From: Gymnogyps californianus
Taxonomy: Eukaryota > Chordata > Aves > Accipitriformes > Cathartidae
Direction: 5' to 3'
DNA: 64,000 bases
Assembly (NCBI RefSeq): GCF_018139145.2
Contig: NC_059500.1
Location: forward strand, 20,460,101 to 20,524,100
A program made the translations under genes and the position numbers. How positions within the stretch are numbered: position 1 is the first letter of the stretch; every line of letters begins with the position of its first letter. This document shows, piece after piece, positions 1 to 12,700 of this stretch. The notes beneath the pieces are model-generated. The model was given only the letters and a program-made list of their open reading frames with translations. It did not search any database and was not told where the DNA came from.

Positions 1-2547
1 GTAAGAAGAAAAAAAGAAGAGATTAAGTATTGCACTACTTTGAAATATGTAATGTTCTTGATTAAATCTTTTTTTACTTCTAATGTTTGAAATTAACAGA
101 CTTTTTATGTATCTCCTTTTTATTTTAAACAGTTAAACTCTGAAAAGATTATTTCATTTTTATTGAAACAACTTCTGAAATTTTGTGTCATGGGAATTTT
201 TTTTTTTTTCTGTTCTACCTTTGACTTTGAGGGGGTGTCACAGAATTTTCTATGAAGTAGTAAATGTAGTAGCCACCCTGCCTATTAATTATGTTTGTAC
301 CTCACAAGGGAATTATTTGCTTTGTCTATGCTTGTGAAATATTCTGAGGTTTTCAGTTTGAAAACACTAGAAATACCATTATCATATTCTTCTGTGTGTC
401 AGTCATGTCTCTGCTGAAATTTAAAAAGCCATTTGAAATATTTGGAGAGTTAAAAATTCATAGATGCTAATTATATACGAACTTACAAAATTTTCATTTT
501 CCGTCATCTTTAAAAGCTGCTCAGTTTTCTTCTAGTAACACTAACTTTTTGCCAATTATTTCAGTGAGAAATAAAGCAGTACACTCTTACACATAGGAGC
601 AGTCTGCATTATATTCTGCCATATCACAATGTATATGTGTTCACGGTTCTTAGTTTTAAAGACATGAACAGTTCATGAACTACTCTGCATTCAGCATATA
701 AAAAGTGAGGTACTTCCACTCAGGACCAGTATTCTCCTGATGATATGTAGTATGTCATTATTTTCTGCCCCTGCTTTAAGCTGCAGTTCATGTAGTAGGC
801 AGCTGGGCGAGAGAGGTCATGATGCATGAGCTATATTGTACTGGGGCACTGGGAATATAACTTATGACCAGCCCATGTACCTTCTTCTTTGCTTGTGTGA
901 GGTAAAAACATAAGGCAAATAGTGATACCTTATTTCAACCTTCACCCTCAAACGTAGAGTTTACTCCTTAAAGTGTTTTTTGCTGTAATATTTGTGGGTA
1001 TCTAAAAGGCTCAGATACTTTTAGTACAAACATTGAGTTTTCATTAACATACACCTAGACTTGATATGCTAGAAAAAGGTCATGTGATATTTGACTGTTT
1101 TATAAAAAGCTGGACAGTTAAATACAAGCAAGTATTTTCTAGACTTTACAATTTCTTTTTACAGTGGAATAAGTGTTTAGCTACAATTGCTTAAAAGCTT
1201 GTAGCCAAAGCCAAGCAAGTTGAGTATTTTCATAACCTACTACAAAGTAAATTCATTGTTACTTTGCCTTTGACGTTGTTCAGTTGACAAAAGATGAAGG
1301 TTTTGTCCTAAGCATAGCAATGTAGGAGGATTGTGATCACTGCAGTAAAGGTCAAAAAGCAAGGTTTTTCTGATTGATTATTTATTGTTCTCAGTTTCCA
1401 TATTATCATGTTCTCATATCACTGCTTCAAATTTGGATTTTTAGTGTGAAATAGTTATTGGAATGACTGCTGAATTCAATGCAATACATGGTCATACAAA
1501 TGGCCCCTTCTTACTTGCTCTGAGAAGGGAGGAGTTGTGAAAAAGGAGCATTTATTTCAATGTTGAAATGTCCCACATAGAAAGCCTTTCATAAAGCATA
1601 ACTTGGTTGTGTTTCTGAAACAAACGGTTAGATCCTGCATCCTAGAACAAAACCAGACAATTATTTCATTTCTTGGCATATTTGAACAGGAAAGGGATCA
1701 TAAGGGCATGGTCTGTACTTGATTGAGAGTGTAAAGTTGTTTCTCTGAAACCATAGCTCCTAAGGATGCCTGGAAACATTTTGGACATTTTAAAATCTCT
1801 TATAAACTTCACATTTCTAAGAATAACCAGATTCAGGCATATTGTGATGATAACACTTCCTTTACCTCAGTAAAGTCTAAGATGGCTAATTTTCAATCAA
1901 GTTGTCACTCATGGAAGAAAATGCTTTCACGAGACGAGGGTCAAGGGGGCAGTTTCCGATCTAACTTACTGCGGTGTAATTTCAGAATAATTTCAGAATT
2001 TCAGACTTCTACTAATGTAACAGAGTCAACCTTAGCCCAAGGTTTTTATTAAAAAGAAATGAAATAAAATGCTTACACAGCACATGCAGACATTCAAGGG
2101 GACCTAACATGAGTCTGGGAGGGAGAAGTTAATATAAGATGTCAAACCACAAGGTGATTTTTCTCCAGTGACACAACACATGTGCTTAGCTTCCTTTGCC
2201 CCTCCTCCCCCCCCCCCCCCCCCGCAGTACATTTATATTTGCCTTCTTTGATTCTTGTCCTCCCTTCAAACCCTTTAATGCCAAGGCCTGTACCTCTGTA
2301 GAGAGCCATTTATTTCAGTGAAATACTACACAGGTGCAGGCTGGCACATCTGTGAATTTTCTTTCAGGACAGAGGATTATAACTTTAATATTATCAACCA
2401 AAACCTTCCTAACTCTGCTGTCAGTCACCAAATAGAACTTTAAAATTTATTTTTAACTATTTATGGGGAAGGCCAACAATTTTTGCAGCCTCTTTCTTTT
2501 CCCTAACGCGTTTCCCATGGTGATGACCACCAGAACTTTTTCAAAAG
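1..2547. other. AT-rich non-coding DNA
   Basis: I see no gene, RNA gene or recognisable repeat here apart from the poly-C run at 2207-2223. Open frames are short and show no recognisable protein. Confidence 0.7.
2207..2223 (+). repeat. poly-C homopolymer run
   Basis: Seventeen consecutive C residues follow a C-rich stretch. It is a simple mononucleotide repeat, and its exact length is prone to sequencing error and polymorphism. Confidence 0.9.
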
Positions 2548-2552
2548 GTCTG
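2548..2552 (+). repeat. 5' target-site duplication GTCTG
   Basis: These five bases are repeated exactly at 3712-3716, bracketing the LTR. Confidence 0.8.
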
Positions 2553-3711
2553 TGTATTGGGTTTGCGTGGCAAGGTTTTGGTAGCGGGGGGGGGGGCTAC
2601 AGGGGTGGCTTCTGTGAGAAGCTGCTAGAAGCTTCCCCTATGTCCGATAAAGTTAATGCCAGCGAGTTCCAAGACGGACCCACAACTGGCCAAGGCCGAG
2701 CCCATCAGCAACAGTGGTAGCGCCTCTGGGATAACATATTTAAGAAAGGGAAAAGAAGTTACAGGGGAGTAGCAGTTGCAGCGAGAGAGAGGAGTGAGAA
2801 GATGTGAGAGGAACAACTCCGCAGACACCAAGGTCAGGGAAGAAGGAGGGGGAGGAGGTGATCCAGGCGCTGGAGCAGAGATTCCCCTGCAGCTCATGGT
2901 GAAGACCATGGTGAGGCAGGCTGTCCCCCTGCAGCCCATGGAGGTCCACGGTGGAGCAGATATCCACCTGCAGCCTGTGGAGGACCCCGTGCCTGAGCAG
3001 GTGGATGCCTGAAGGACGCTGTGGCCCCATGGGAAGCCTGCACTGGAGCAGGATCCTGGCAAGACCTACGGACCCGTGGCCCCATGGAGAGAAGAGCCCA
3101 CGCTGGAGCAGGTTTGCTGGCAGGACTTGTGACCCCGCGGGGGACCCACGCTGGAGCAGTCTGTTCCTGAAGGACTGCACCCCGTGGATGGGACCCACGC
3201 TGGAGCAGTTCGTGAAGAACTGCAGCCTGTGGGAAGGACTCACGTTGGAGAAGTTCATGGAGGACTGTCTCCCGTGGGAGGGACCCCACGCTGGAGCAGG
3301 GGAAGAGTGTGAGGAGTCCTCCCCCTGAGGAGGAAAGAGCAGCAGAATCAACATGTGATGAACTGACTGCAACCCCCATTCCCCATCCCCCTGCGCCGCT
3401 CGGGGGGCAGGAGGTGGAGAAAATAAGGAGTAAAGTTAAGCCTGAGAAGAAGGGAGGGGTGGGGGAAGCTGTTTTTAGGATTCAGTTTTATTTCTCATTA
3501 TCCTACTCTGATCTGATTGGTAATAAATTAATTTTTTTTCCCCCAAGTCGAGTCTGTTTTGCCCGTGACGGTAATTGGTGAGTGATCTCCCTGTCCTTAT
3601 CTCGACCCACGAGCCTTTCGTTATATTTTCTCTCCCCTGTCTGGCTGAGGAGGGGAGTGACAGAGCGGCTTTGGTGGGCACCTGGCATCTAGCCAGGGTT
3701 AACCCGCCACA
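2553..3711 (+). mobile_element. solo ERV LTR, plus orientation
   Basis: A 1159-bp block starts TGTATTGGG and ends CCGCCACA, so it has the TG...CA ends of a retroviral LTR. It is flanked by a perfect 5-bp duplication GTCTG (2548-2552 and 3712-3716), which fixes both boundaries. It is far more GC-rich than its surroundings. An AATAAA signal lies at 3522-3527, and the sequence near 2738 (ATATTTAAG) could serve as an AT-rich promoter box. No internal retroviral sequence adjoins it, so it is a solo LTR left by recombination between the two LTRs of a provirus. From memory this resembles a common Neoaves ERVL-type LTR; the family name was not checked. Open frames inside it are by-products of its GC-rich tandem repeats. 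Confidence 0.85.
3097..3300 (+). repeat. ~48-bp tandem repeat inside the LTR
   Basis: The motif CCCACGCTGGAGCAG recurs at 3097, 3145 and 3194, with variants starting at about 3239 (ACGTTGGAGAAG) and 3285, a spacing of 45-49 bp. Each unit also carries an AGGACTG-like core and a CCGTGG-like core. More degenerate CTGGAGCAG/CTGCAGCC units extend upstream to about 2870. The same unit appears in the interior of the provirus at 15.8-16.4 kb. Confidence 0.8.
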
Positions 3712-3716
3712 GTCTG
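3712..3716 (+). repeat. 3' target-site duplication GTCTG
   Basis: Exact copy of 2548-2552, directly after the CA end of the LTR. Confidence 0.8.
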
Positions 3717-6700
3717 TAAGTCACACAATTTTCCGTAGAATTGAAATTTTTTTAAAAAAAGGTCTCTTGGGAAAAAAAGGGCTATGTAAAACAAGAAAAT
3801 GGGCATAAAAGAGTTCTGAGAAAAAGAAGTTATAACAGACACTCTAGCAAATGGACATTAGGCCTGACCTTGCTGGGGACTGAACCTTTCATATCCTGAT
3901 AACTTCAGTGAGAGGTGAGTCTACTCAGTGTTGCAAAAGAAGAATTCAACACCTTGTAATGCATGGAGAGATGTTTATGCTGGCTGTCAGAAGAGCTATG
4001 GAGGGAAAGCACTCTATGTGTTTTGGGAATGCAGTCTCGTAAAAGAGGTATGAAGTGTGATGCCTCAGGAATTCAAGAGAAACCATTGGAGAGAGGCAGC
4101 ATGGCTTGATGTTAATGTAAACTTTTGAATGAAATAGAACCTTGGAGTCTGCCAAAAATAGAGTGGTTTATTGCCCCGTTACTGCAATAAAAACTTGACT
4201 TTCTGTTTGTTCTTCCACATAACATTTGAGCACTTTATATATTTACAAATGTATTGTAAACACTCCTGGTTCTCACAGGAAGACAGAAAAGCTTGTACTT
4301 ATCTATTTTTACTGCTAAGTAGCCGAAGAGTAGAGAGCCCAATACTGTTGATCTTCAAGATAGCTCAGTACCTATTTAGACAACAGATTACAGTCTAAAG
4401 AACACAGTGCATAATTTTTCTACTCCCCAAAATGTGGCCTTAAATCCCTAATGTTCATTGCTGTAGACCTTTAAAAAACAGATTTTTTGTGGTATTTCAA
4501 ATAACTGCAACTGGCTTGCCTTGGATCAGACAAGGTAACTGTGCCAGAGCCAGGATATTAGAGCATCCCTCTAAATCTGACTGCAGGAACTCAGCAGGAA
4601 CAGAAATTTAGCATAAGCACATACAGGTTTACCAAGGACACTTAGTCCCCTCCCATTTTTCTCCACGTGTTGTCGTGAGTTACCTGTACGGTCCACAGCT
4701 CCTGTGTTACAACTGAGTAAGGGTTTCTCCCTTTGCTGTTCACCTTCATGGCCAATTAAACAGTGGCTCCGTCTGCCTTGTTAAAAAAAAAAAGCAAAAG
4801 AAAACATCTGTAGGTGAAACAGAGGTGTCCACAGACATACAGACTAAATCTACATAAAACGCAGATGCTGGAGTAGACATAAGGATTGTCTTCAGTGGAG
4901 CTGAGAAACAAAGGAGATTTAGTTCAGGAATAGTACACACTATCAAAAGCAAAACTTTAGTAAACCTGAAAGTTTCACTCCATACATATATTTGTAATGG
5001 ATCTTCTAATAAAACTGTGGTTGAGACGAATTTCCTTTCTAATTTTTCATCTGAGTTAACACTGAGAAAAGATCATGGCTATTAGGGAATGCAGTACTAT
5101 CACTGCCATACTACAGAAATAACAGCTCACAGTACATATTTTTAACTTGACAAGTCTACCAAATTCTACTAGTTTTTTAAGCCATAGGAAATAATTGTTT
5201 GATGTCAAATGTGATTTTATGAGCTCTACCAGTGTGATATGGATGCTTGTCTTTTAGAAAGCAACTAATTACAAGCACAGAAGGATATTAAGTCTCTGAG
5301 ACATCCTATCCTAGAGTCTACTTTGATGTGGTCTTGGATCTGAAAATTTTGTGATCCAAGGAGAGGATTTAACTGCAGTAAGATTTGAAATAAGATTCCT
5401 TTAGTGTGGGAATATTGTTCTAAAGGCCAAAAGCAGAAGAGAAAGAAGAGAAAGTCTAACGCAAAAAGTAGTGAGACAGACTAAAAACTTAAAGTAGTAT
5501 AAAATAATAAAATGCTGTTTTTATTCCATCTTTGTTCATAGAAATATTTATCAGGCTGTTTGTCATCCCCAGACCCTTCTTTTCCATCAGCCTAAAGAAA
5601 GAAATGTAACAGTAAAGCTGATCACTGCTGAGATTTTTCTCACGTGCTGTAGTAGGGTACATGTTGCCATATTTGTCCTACTGGAATATCATCAAGCAAA
5701 GCAAGTAATATGTCTGCTATAATATTTATTAAAAATGTAAATGATGCTTAGAAGTATGTTCTTTAAATTCATTTGGGAGAACAAAACAATAAGTATTAAC
5801 AAATGCAGTCAGTCTGTTTCTTCCAACAACTACTCTGCTTCACTGAATTGTTTGAGAAGAAAATAAAAGCCCCTGCAAGGAAAGTATTACATCCTTGGCT
5901 GAAAGAAAACTAGTGTTTGCCAGAAGATGTAAAATTCTTCCTACTTATTTCAAGTGTTAACACATATTTTGATGGTTAATGCTGCATTACAATGAGATTT
6001 CTACAGTCAAATGGCATTCACATCAATGCCAAGCAAATCTTAAGGTTCAGACTTTTACTATGGTGAATAAGAGAAAAGTTCTTGGGTCTAAATAAACCTT
6101 ACTTTCTATTATTCCATAAAATGGTTGCTACCCTGAGGGGTTAAAAGATAAGCGATTCATCACAAACAGCATTTTCTGTCCCCTTGCATTCAGTTTAAAT
6201 ACTTAGGGAGGAGAAGCTGAACTCCTCTGGTGAGAACATCTTTAAAACACTAAGATCCAATTTTGTTTCTTCTTTCAATTTGCCATTTTCCTTATTGCCT
6301 CTTACACTCACCTCCTTACCTTTCATTTTAAATATTTAAACTACTTTCCCCTATTATTTTTAGACAGTATTCCATGAAAATTTCTGATTGTGTTTCTTCT
6401 GCTAGTACTGGGTGTAGCAATAGTGATTAAGGCTTTTTTTGGTCTTTGTATTTTATGAATGAAAAAAGCCCATTTTGGAGGACCTAGAGACCAAATTCAC
6501 CTGCCTTTGCACAGAAAGACAGTAGTCATACAACTTCACACTGACTTCTGATGTATCTTACAGAGTGGTTCTACTACAGTTCCTGAAATTGCAGTGAGCG
6601 TGAGCTGGTCCCACTTATACTTGCAGAGAAAATTTTTCCTCCATGTCACAACATCCTGCCCCGTTGCTGACACCCTCCAACAGCACTTCTTCAGGGGAAG

Positions 6701-9700
6701 CTCAGATGCCTTGGAATAGAAATAAGCAGTATGGTTTGAGACCACCTAGCAGCTCCTGGCAGCTAACGGAGGAGAGCCTGTGCCTCCCTGCTTCCTCTCC
6801 CAGCTTAGGATTCAACCTCTCACCACTGCCACCTCCAGAGTCCTCACCCTACCCTGAATTGATTCAGCAGAAAATTCACCAAACAAAAAAGTGAATAATT
6901 TCTGCAGTTTGTTTTGTACTGGCTCTAAAAGATCTGTCTAGTTCACACTCACAATTCATAAAAGAGAGTCCACATAAAGAAAGAAATTGAAAAACAACTT
7001 GAAAAAATGTCTAAAATATTTTTTCTCTCCATAACTAAGGTGCTGCTAAGTTTCTGCCTCCTAATTATTTCCATCTGTGTATACAAGATTAGAAACTACA
7101 AAAAACTGCCATACAAACCTCTAGATGCAAGTTTAAATTCAACTCCAAACAGACCAATATTCCTCTGTCCCGATGATGTTTATCTCCTTGTCACTCTTTC
7201 ATCCAGCACCATCTTACTAATGCTAAACCAGAAAGAATAAGAACTCCTGTATTAGAAAGGAGTTTGAAATAATTAATTTAAATGTTATTGTCCTAAGATG
7301 AAAAATAGAAAATACACTGATTTCTTGCAGTCATGATAAGCACTAAATGTTCTCCTTTTTTTGCTAGAGACTTCCTAGCTAATGACAGAAAACCCTCTTT
7401 CGTGTGTAAAAATATAATGGAGTGGAATCTGTGGAGTTGATGGAAAACTTGGAAGGGCGCTCACAGAACTTCCTCCAGTTCTGGGAAAAAATACAAAAAC
7501 AAAGATATAGCTACTTCAAAACTAAGTGAAGGACTGTGCTGGTAATGTTATAGTTATTTGTCCTGTTAGTCCTTACATCTCCTTGCTGTGATGATTCTGT
7601 GTTCAAAATGGTAATTCTGAATTATCAGGGCAGTCATTGTGATGGTTAATATCCAAATGGGCATAACTACATGATGTGAACTATATTACATATTTTCCTC
7701 CAAGGCACTGGCATCTATGTAAGAGTGCCAAGTCTTTGCACAAGGCTTCCACAAATCAATCAGAGATACATTTGCAATCTCTATAAAGTTACAAGAAATC
7801 AGATGGTGATAAAATTACCATCCAGTACACACATGCACACACACCACATAAGTCTAGCTTGACTTATGGATACCTTTAAACTAAAAATAAATTTAGCTGT
7901 GTTTTTGCCTTAAGAAAACAGGAACTTCTCACAGATGGTGTGCATTATTTTCCAGGCTATACCACATCTATATACCCAGCAGCTCTAACCAAAGAGAATA
8001 AAAAATGAGAGTAATCCTTTTTATCTGATAATAACTCACAATACTCATGTCATGTTTTGCAAATATGGACATAAATTTGAATTTCAAAACTTTTAACAGT
8101 ATATCTCCTATAGCATAACATTCATGATACATGAAGACAGAACTCAAAAGATTTTTTACTGTATGGAAATCTGCCTTTTAAAAGAAATTTTTATTCTGGT
8201 GACAGGTATACAAACAGATGTCATAGCACCTAGAATTTAGTGAAGACTTGAGGTGCTCTCAGTACGCTGTTTGCAGCTCAAGAACAAACATTTACATATA
8301 GGTGAGCAGAAGTACAATCTTGTGTAAGATAACCGTCATTTCTGTGAGTGCTCAGGCAAAGACTGGACTAAAAGTGAACAGAATGTATGTTGCATTCACA
8401 CAGTGAATATATATGCATGAAAGACATATTGGGTCATTTTTTTTTTTCCAAAGATACTTGTAATTGTGTAACTCTGCAGAAATTGCTTGTTACTACCCTA
8501 CATGCACAAAACCCCAGTGAACACGGTCAGACCTCTGAATGCAACATACTGTAAGTGCTTTATTGTGAGTATCGGTAGCTATATTATAGATAATCATAAA
8601 TGACAGTGTTGTAACTGTACTGAGGCTTTAGTCTCAGGCTGAATTAATTCTATGCTTGTTTGTTTCACAGACTCGCCTGCAAACTTACGCAAGAAAGGTT
8701 TGGAGAATATTCACCTGCTTTCCTAGACATCTAATTTTAGGACTAACGTCCTTAGGCTCCCATAGGACTGGCTGAGGGTCAGGCTTCATGTGAGAGCAAT
8801 ATGGAGCAAGAACTGCATTGAGCTTCTCTGAGCTACACTGAGGAGGAGCTCGTCTCTTTCCTTTGAAGACAAAGAGAAACAACTAGACTCAATTACATCA
8901 AAGATTGGGAGAACCTCCGTGATATTCTTTGTTTCCCATTTGCAAAAATCAGGTAATCATCATGATTACTTATTTCATTGTTGTTTTAAAACACTTAAAG
9001 CATTTCAGGAGGAAAGGGCTATGGAAATGTGTATTACTACTATCCATCATGATCTGAAGCTTAAATTAGTATCTGTAACTTGTAGCAGAGGTATAATTGC
9101 TAACAATCTAATAATTTATTTTATATAATACTTTTCCATTTCCCTCTAATCTCTCCTCTTCTCTTGATTGTCTGTTTTCTTCCTTTCTTAGGTTGCAGTT
9201 AAAATGGCTGGTACACCTGGCTTAGAAACACTTTTCCTTTTACTTTTTCCCCTGCAAAGGTTCTCTAAAATCTTGTCTTCTCCTTGCAGAGGTGCTCATT
9301 TCCAAAGCACAGGGAGAATGGTCAGCTATGACAATGCAGGCACCAGTATCTAGACTCTGAATGGCACCTGTTTGATGTGACTAAATTGAGTGAAGAATCA
9401 GTAAAGGTATGAAACTTTTCCTACATGAGAAATAGATTACGTGGGTGTCCACCCTGAAAAAGGGACAAATGGGGCCATGAGACTGGAAAATTGTAGATAT
9501 TCATTAAATTATGTGTGGAATAAAGAAGGTGAATAGGAAATTATAAGTTTCTGTTTCTTATAATACAGAATATGATCTTACAATATGATGGGCATTAAAG
9601 AAAAATACCAGATTCAAAACAAACCAGAGGAAGTGTTTCTCACACAATATATAATTATGCTGTAGAACTGCTCTCCTCAGGTGACAGTCCGCTGTGTCTT

Positions 9701-12700
9701 AAAAAACAGTTAGTCAAATTACTATTCTAAAGAAAGTTCTCTTAAGTCATCATATGGTTTAAAGTGGTTTTTTGAAGGCTGTTAACACCTCTGGGCAGAA
9801 AGTAAATCTCAAATATTTCTATAAAGTAGCAAAAAGGTAGAGCTGGACAAAAGAAGTACCAAAGTTAAAATTTAACTCTTCCTTTCTGCCCTCCGGTTTT
9901 GTACGGTAAGAGAGTTATAGCAAAATTTGATTGAGTTCACTCGGTTGTCAATATTTTGGTACGCAATGTACCAAAGAGGTAGGGAAAGAGAAATTCAGAA
10001 TTACTGGCCTCCTCCTTTGACCAGTTTTCTTTACCGTATGTAAATGTTCAAGGATTGCCATCCTGAGCACAAGTCCTCTGACTTTCTCGCCGACAGGCAA
10101 ACTCACAGGCAGAAACAAACTTCATGAGACAATTAAATTTAATATTTGTAAAATCACTTGATAACTAACTGGAAATCAGTGCAGCCTGTACAGCCCAAGC
10201 CTATACAGTGGTGTGTGCCTTGTTAGGCACCAGTGCACTCTGCACAGGTTGATGGGACAGTTCCTAAACAGCAGCCTTGACTATTCACTGGGAGATGAGA
10301 AAGGAATTAGACTATATCTCCAACAGATCTCCTGGTACCTGACAGTCTTAGGGGCAGTAATTTCTGTTTATAGCTGTTTGATCAAAAGTGATGGCAGTGA
10401 TTTGTGGATTTATGGATGAGTGGGATAGGAAGCATCCTGAAAATTAATTCATGCAGTTCCTTGTGGAGCTCCCCTAACATCTTTCCTTTCCATCCTTGTT
10501 CACCCTGTGTTTTGGGGTAATCTGTTCTTAAGGTAAAATGAGTGGGTTTGCACCAGATTAACAGAATTTCAAGCACTACATCCCCTTGTTTTCTGAAAGT
10601 GAGAGCAATAATACCGTTAAAAATGTCCAGGCGCAACCAGAAAACCCAGCAGATGTTTGACCTCCTCACTAAATAATCCTTTCCAGTTCCTCAACCAGCT
10701 TTCTGAAACATTTTGTGAGAGGAACTGTGGAAGATGGCCAAACTGTTGTAACTTAAAATGCGTTAATAGGAAGAGAAATTTGAAGACAGCTGAGCACAGA
10801 TGTTGTTTATCTTGACTACAAACTAAGTGAGAAAACATTCTTAGGACTCTGCATATCACTACTAGTTTCTTAGGACTCTAATGTTGTCAGTAATTTGGAA
10901 TTGAGTCTTCTTCCTGAAATGGTATCAAATGGCCTCTCTTCGTAATTATTTCTTGCCACTCCAAATACTGTACAGGAAAGTATCTAAAGTTAACGGACAA
11001 ATGTCGAGAAATTCAGTTGTGAACCCCCCTCAGATATCTTTTTTTTTAATAACCCAGGTCCTTGCCCATGCATTATGCCCACGTAATTCCTTTTCTCTGA
11101 TTTGTTTTTTACTTTCTTAGTTCTTCTTCCTTCCTGCTTGCCCTTCAAATATTTTTTTCTGAATTCCAGAGGTGCCAAAAACTCTTGATCCCATTCTCCT
11201 TATTCCACTCTGAGGGAGTAGAGAGAATCTGGCTCACACAGAGAAAGAGATCTCTAACCCTTCACAAGACTCTTTGGGCCATACTTTCTATTAGCAACAT
11301 ATGCTCCAGTCACTGGAGTTGCTCCAGGAAAGTTGTGTATTTCTGATGCAGAAAGGGGGGAGAAAAGAGGCTCATAAACAAAGCATCTGGATTCTCCTGG
11401 GTAAATTTTTTTAGTCTTTGACAAAAAGAAAATCAAAAGCATTATTCTTCAGTCTTTGGATTTTAGCCTTTGACTGTTGTCTCTCTGCTTTTTCAATGAC
11501 GTAACAAACAAAGGCAGTGAGAGAAAGGAAAAGATGAGAAAACCTGAATACCCAAATATTTGAGGTATTTTTTCACCAACTCCGAACATTAAGTTGAAAA
11601 GATATTAAACTTTTTAACCTAAAGGTCAAAAGCTTACCTTTCTGAAGTTAAAAATCTATTTTTCATTAGAAAAAAAAGTGTGTGGACAAAAATATTCAAG
11701 GCAATTCCAACAATTATATACATTTAGCAGAAGTGATTTCTATCTTAAATTAAGTGAATAACTGAACCAGAGAAAACAAATCTAAATTCCGTCAAAGCAC
11801 AAAGGTGGGAGGGAACCTTCATTCCAGCTAACTTTATAGTTAATGTAGAAAAATAGGTCCTTCTAGGGTACTATTCATCTTAACCTAAACTAGACATCTA
11901 AAATAACTGCTTTTAGGGTGCAACGTATCTAATCTGTTTCTCTCAGCTGACAGTAAGGGAGCATAGAGTGACTTAGACAAATGTATGCCGTAGGTCTCTA
12001 AAGGTGAGAATTCCACTCAAAGGGAGTAATGCAAATCCTATTACAAAATGAAATGTATCAGCACTAGTGCACACCATGGAAGTTAGCATAGATTCTGTGC
12101 CTAATAAACCAGACTGAATCACTGGAAAGACTGCATAGTGCTTTAAAGGTATAAAGTACTAAAATCATTATTTTCTGAATGTGATAGAAAAAATGGGTTG
12201 TTTGCATTTTTCCTCTCTCGTTTCTGTGCAACAATCACTAGCGTTGAAACTGGTTTTGATATCTCTCTAACCTAGCCACAAACACAAGACAAGGAATGGA
12301 GAAGCTAAAGTATTTAGTGATGGGGAGGTTCACTTTGATATCATTATCCTTATGAGTTTAGTGAACACCATAGAACAGAGGTGCCTAGTATGCCACCCAT
12401 TCAACCAGAAGCTTTGTTTGTTTTGCTGACTTCTAGCTATCTAGATCATAAGGTCTCTAGTGCAAAGACTACTTTTGTAATCTGCATTTCTACACAGCCT
12501 AGCACAATAAAGCCCTGATTTTGGTCTGTGCATGGCTACACTACCAGAGTAATAATAATAACTATTATTATTATAATGATTAGGCTTATGCAGTCTCATG
12601 CGTATTATACAAGCAAGTTTATATGAAAATTAATATTAAGAGAAAGACATTTGTTTGACATTCAATATAGCAAGAAGTTTTGAATGACATAGATGTAGGG

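Noticed and set aside
1..8. Window begins with GTAAGAAG, like a splice donor
   Set aside because: No upstream exon is visible, and a single 5-6 base match is expected by chance.
2625..3379. Open frames of 125-210 codons on both strands
   Set aside because: They lie inside a GC-rich LTR with internal tandem repeats and show no protein motif.
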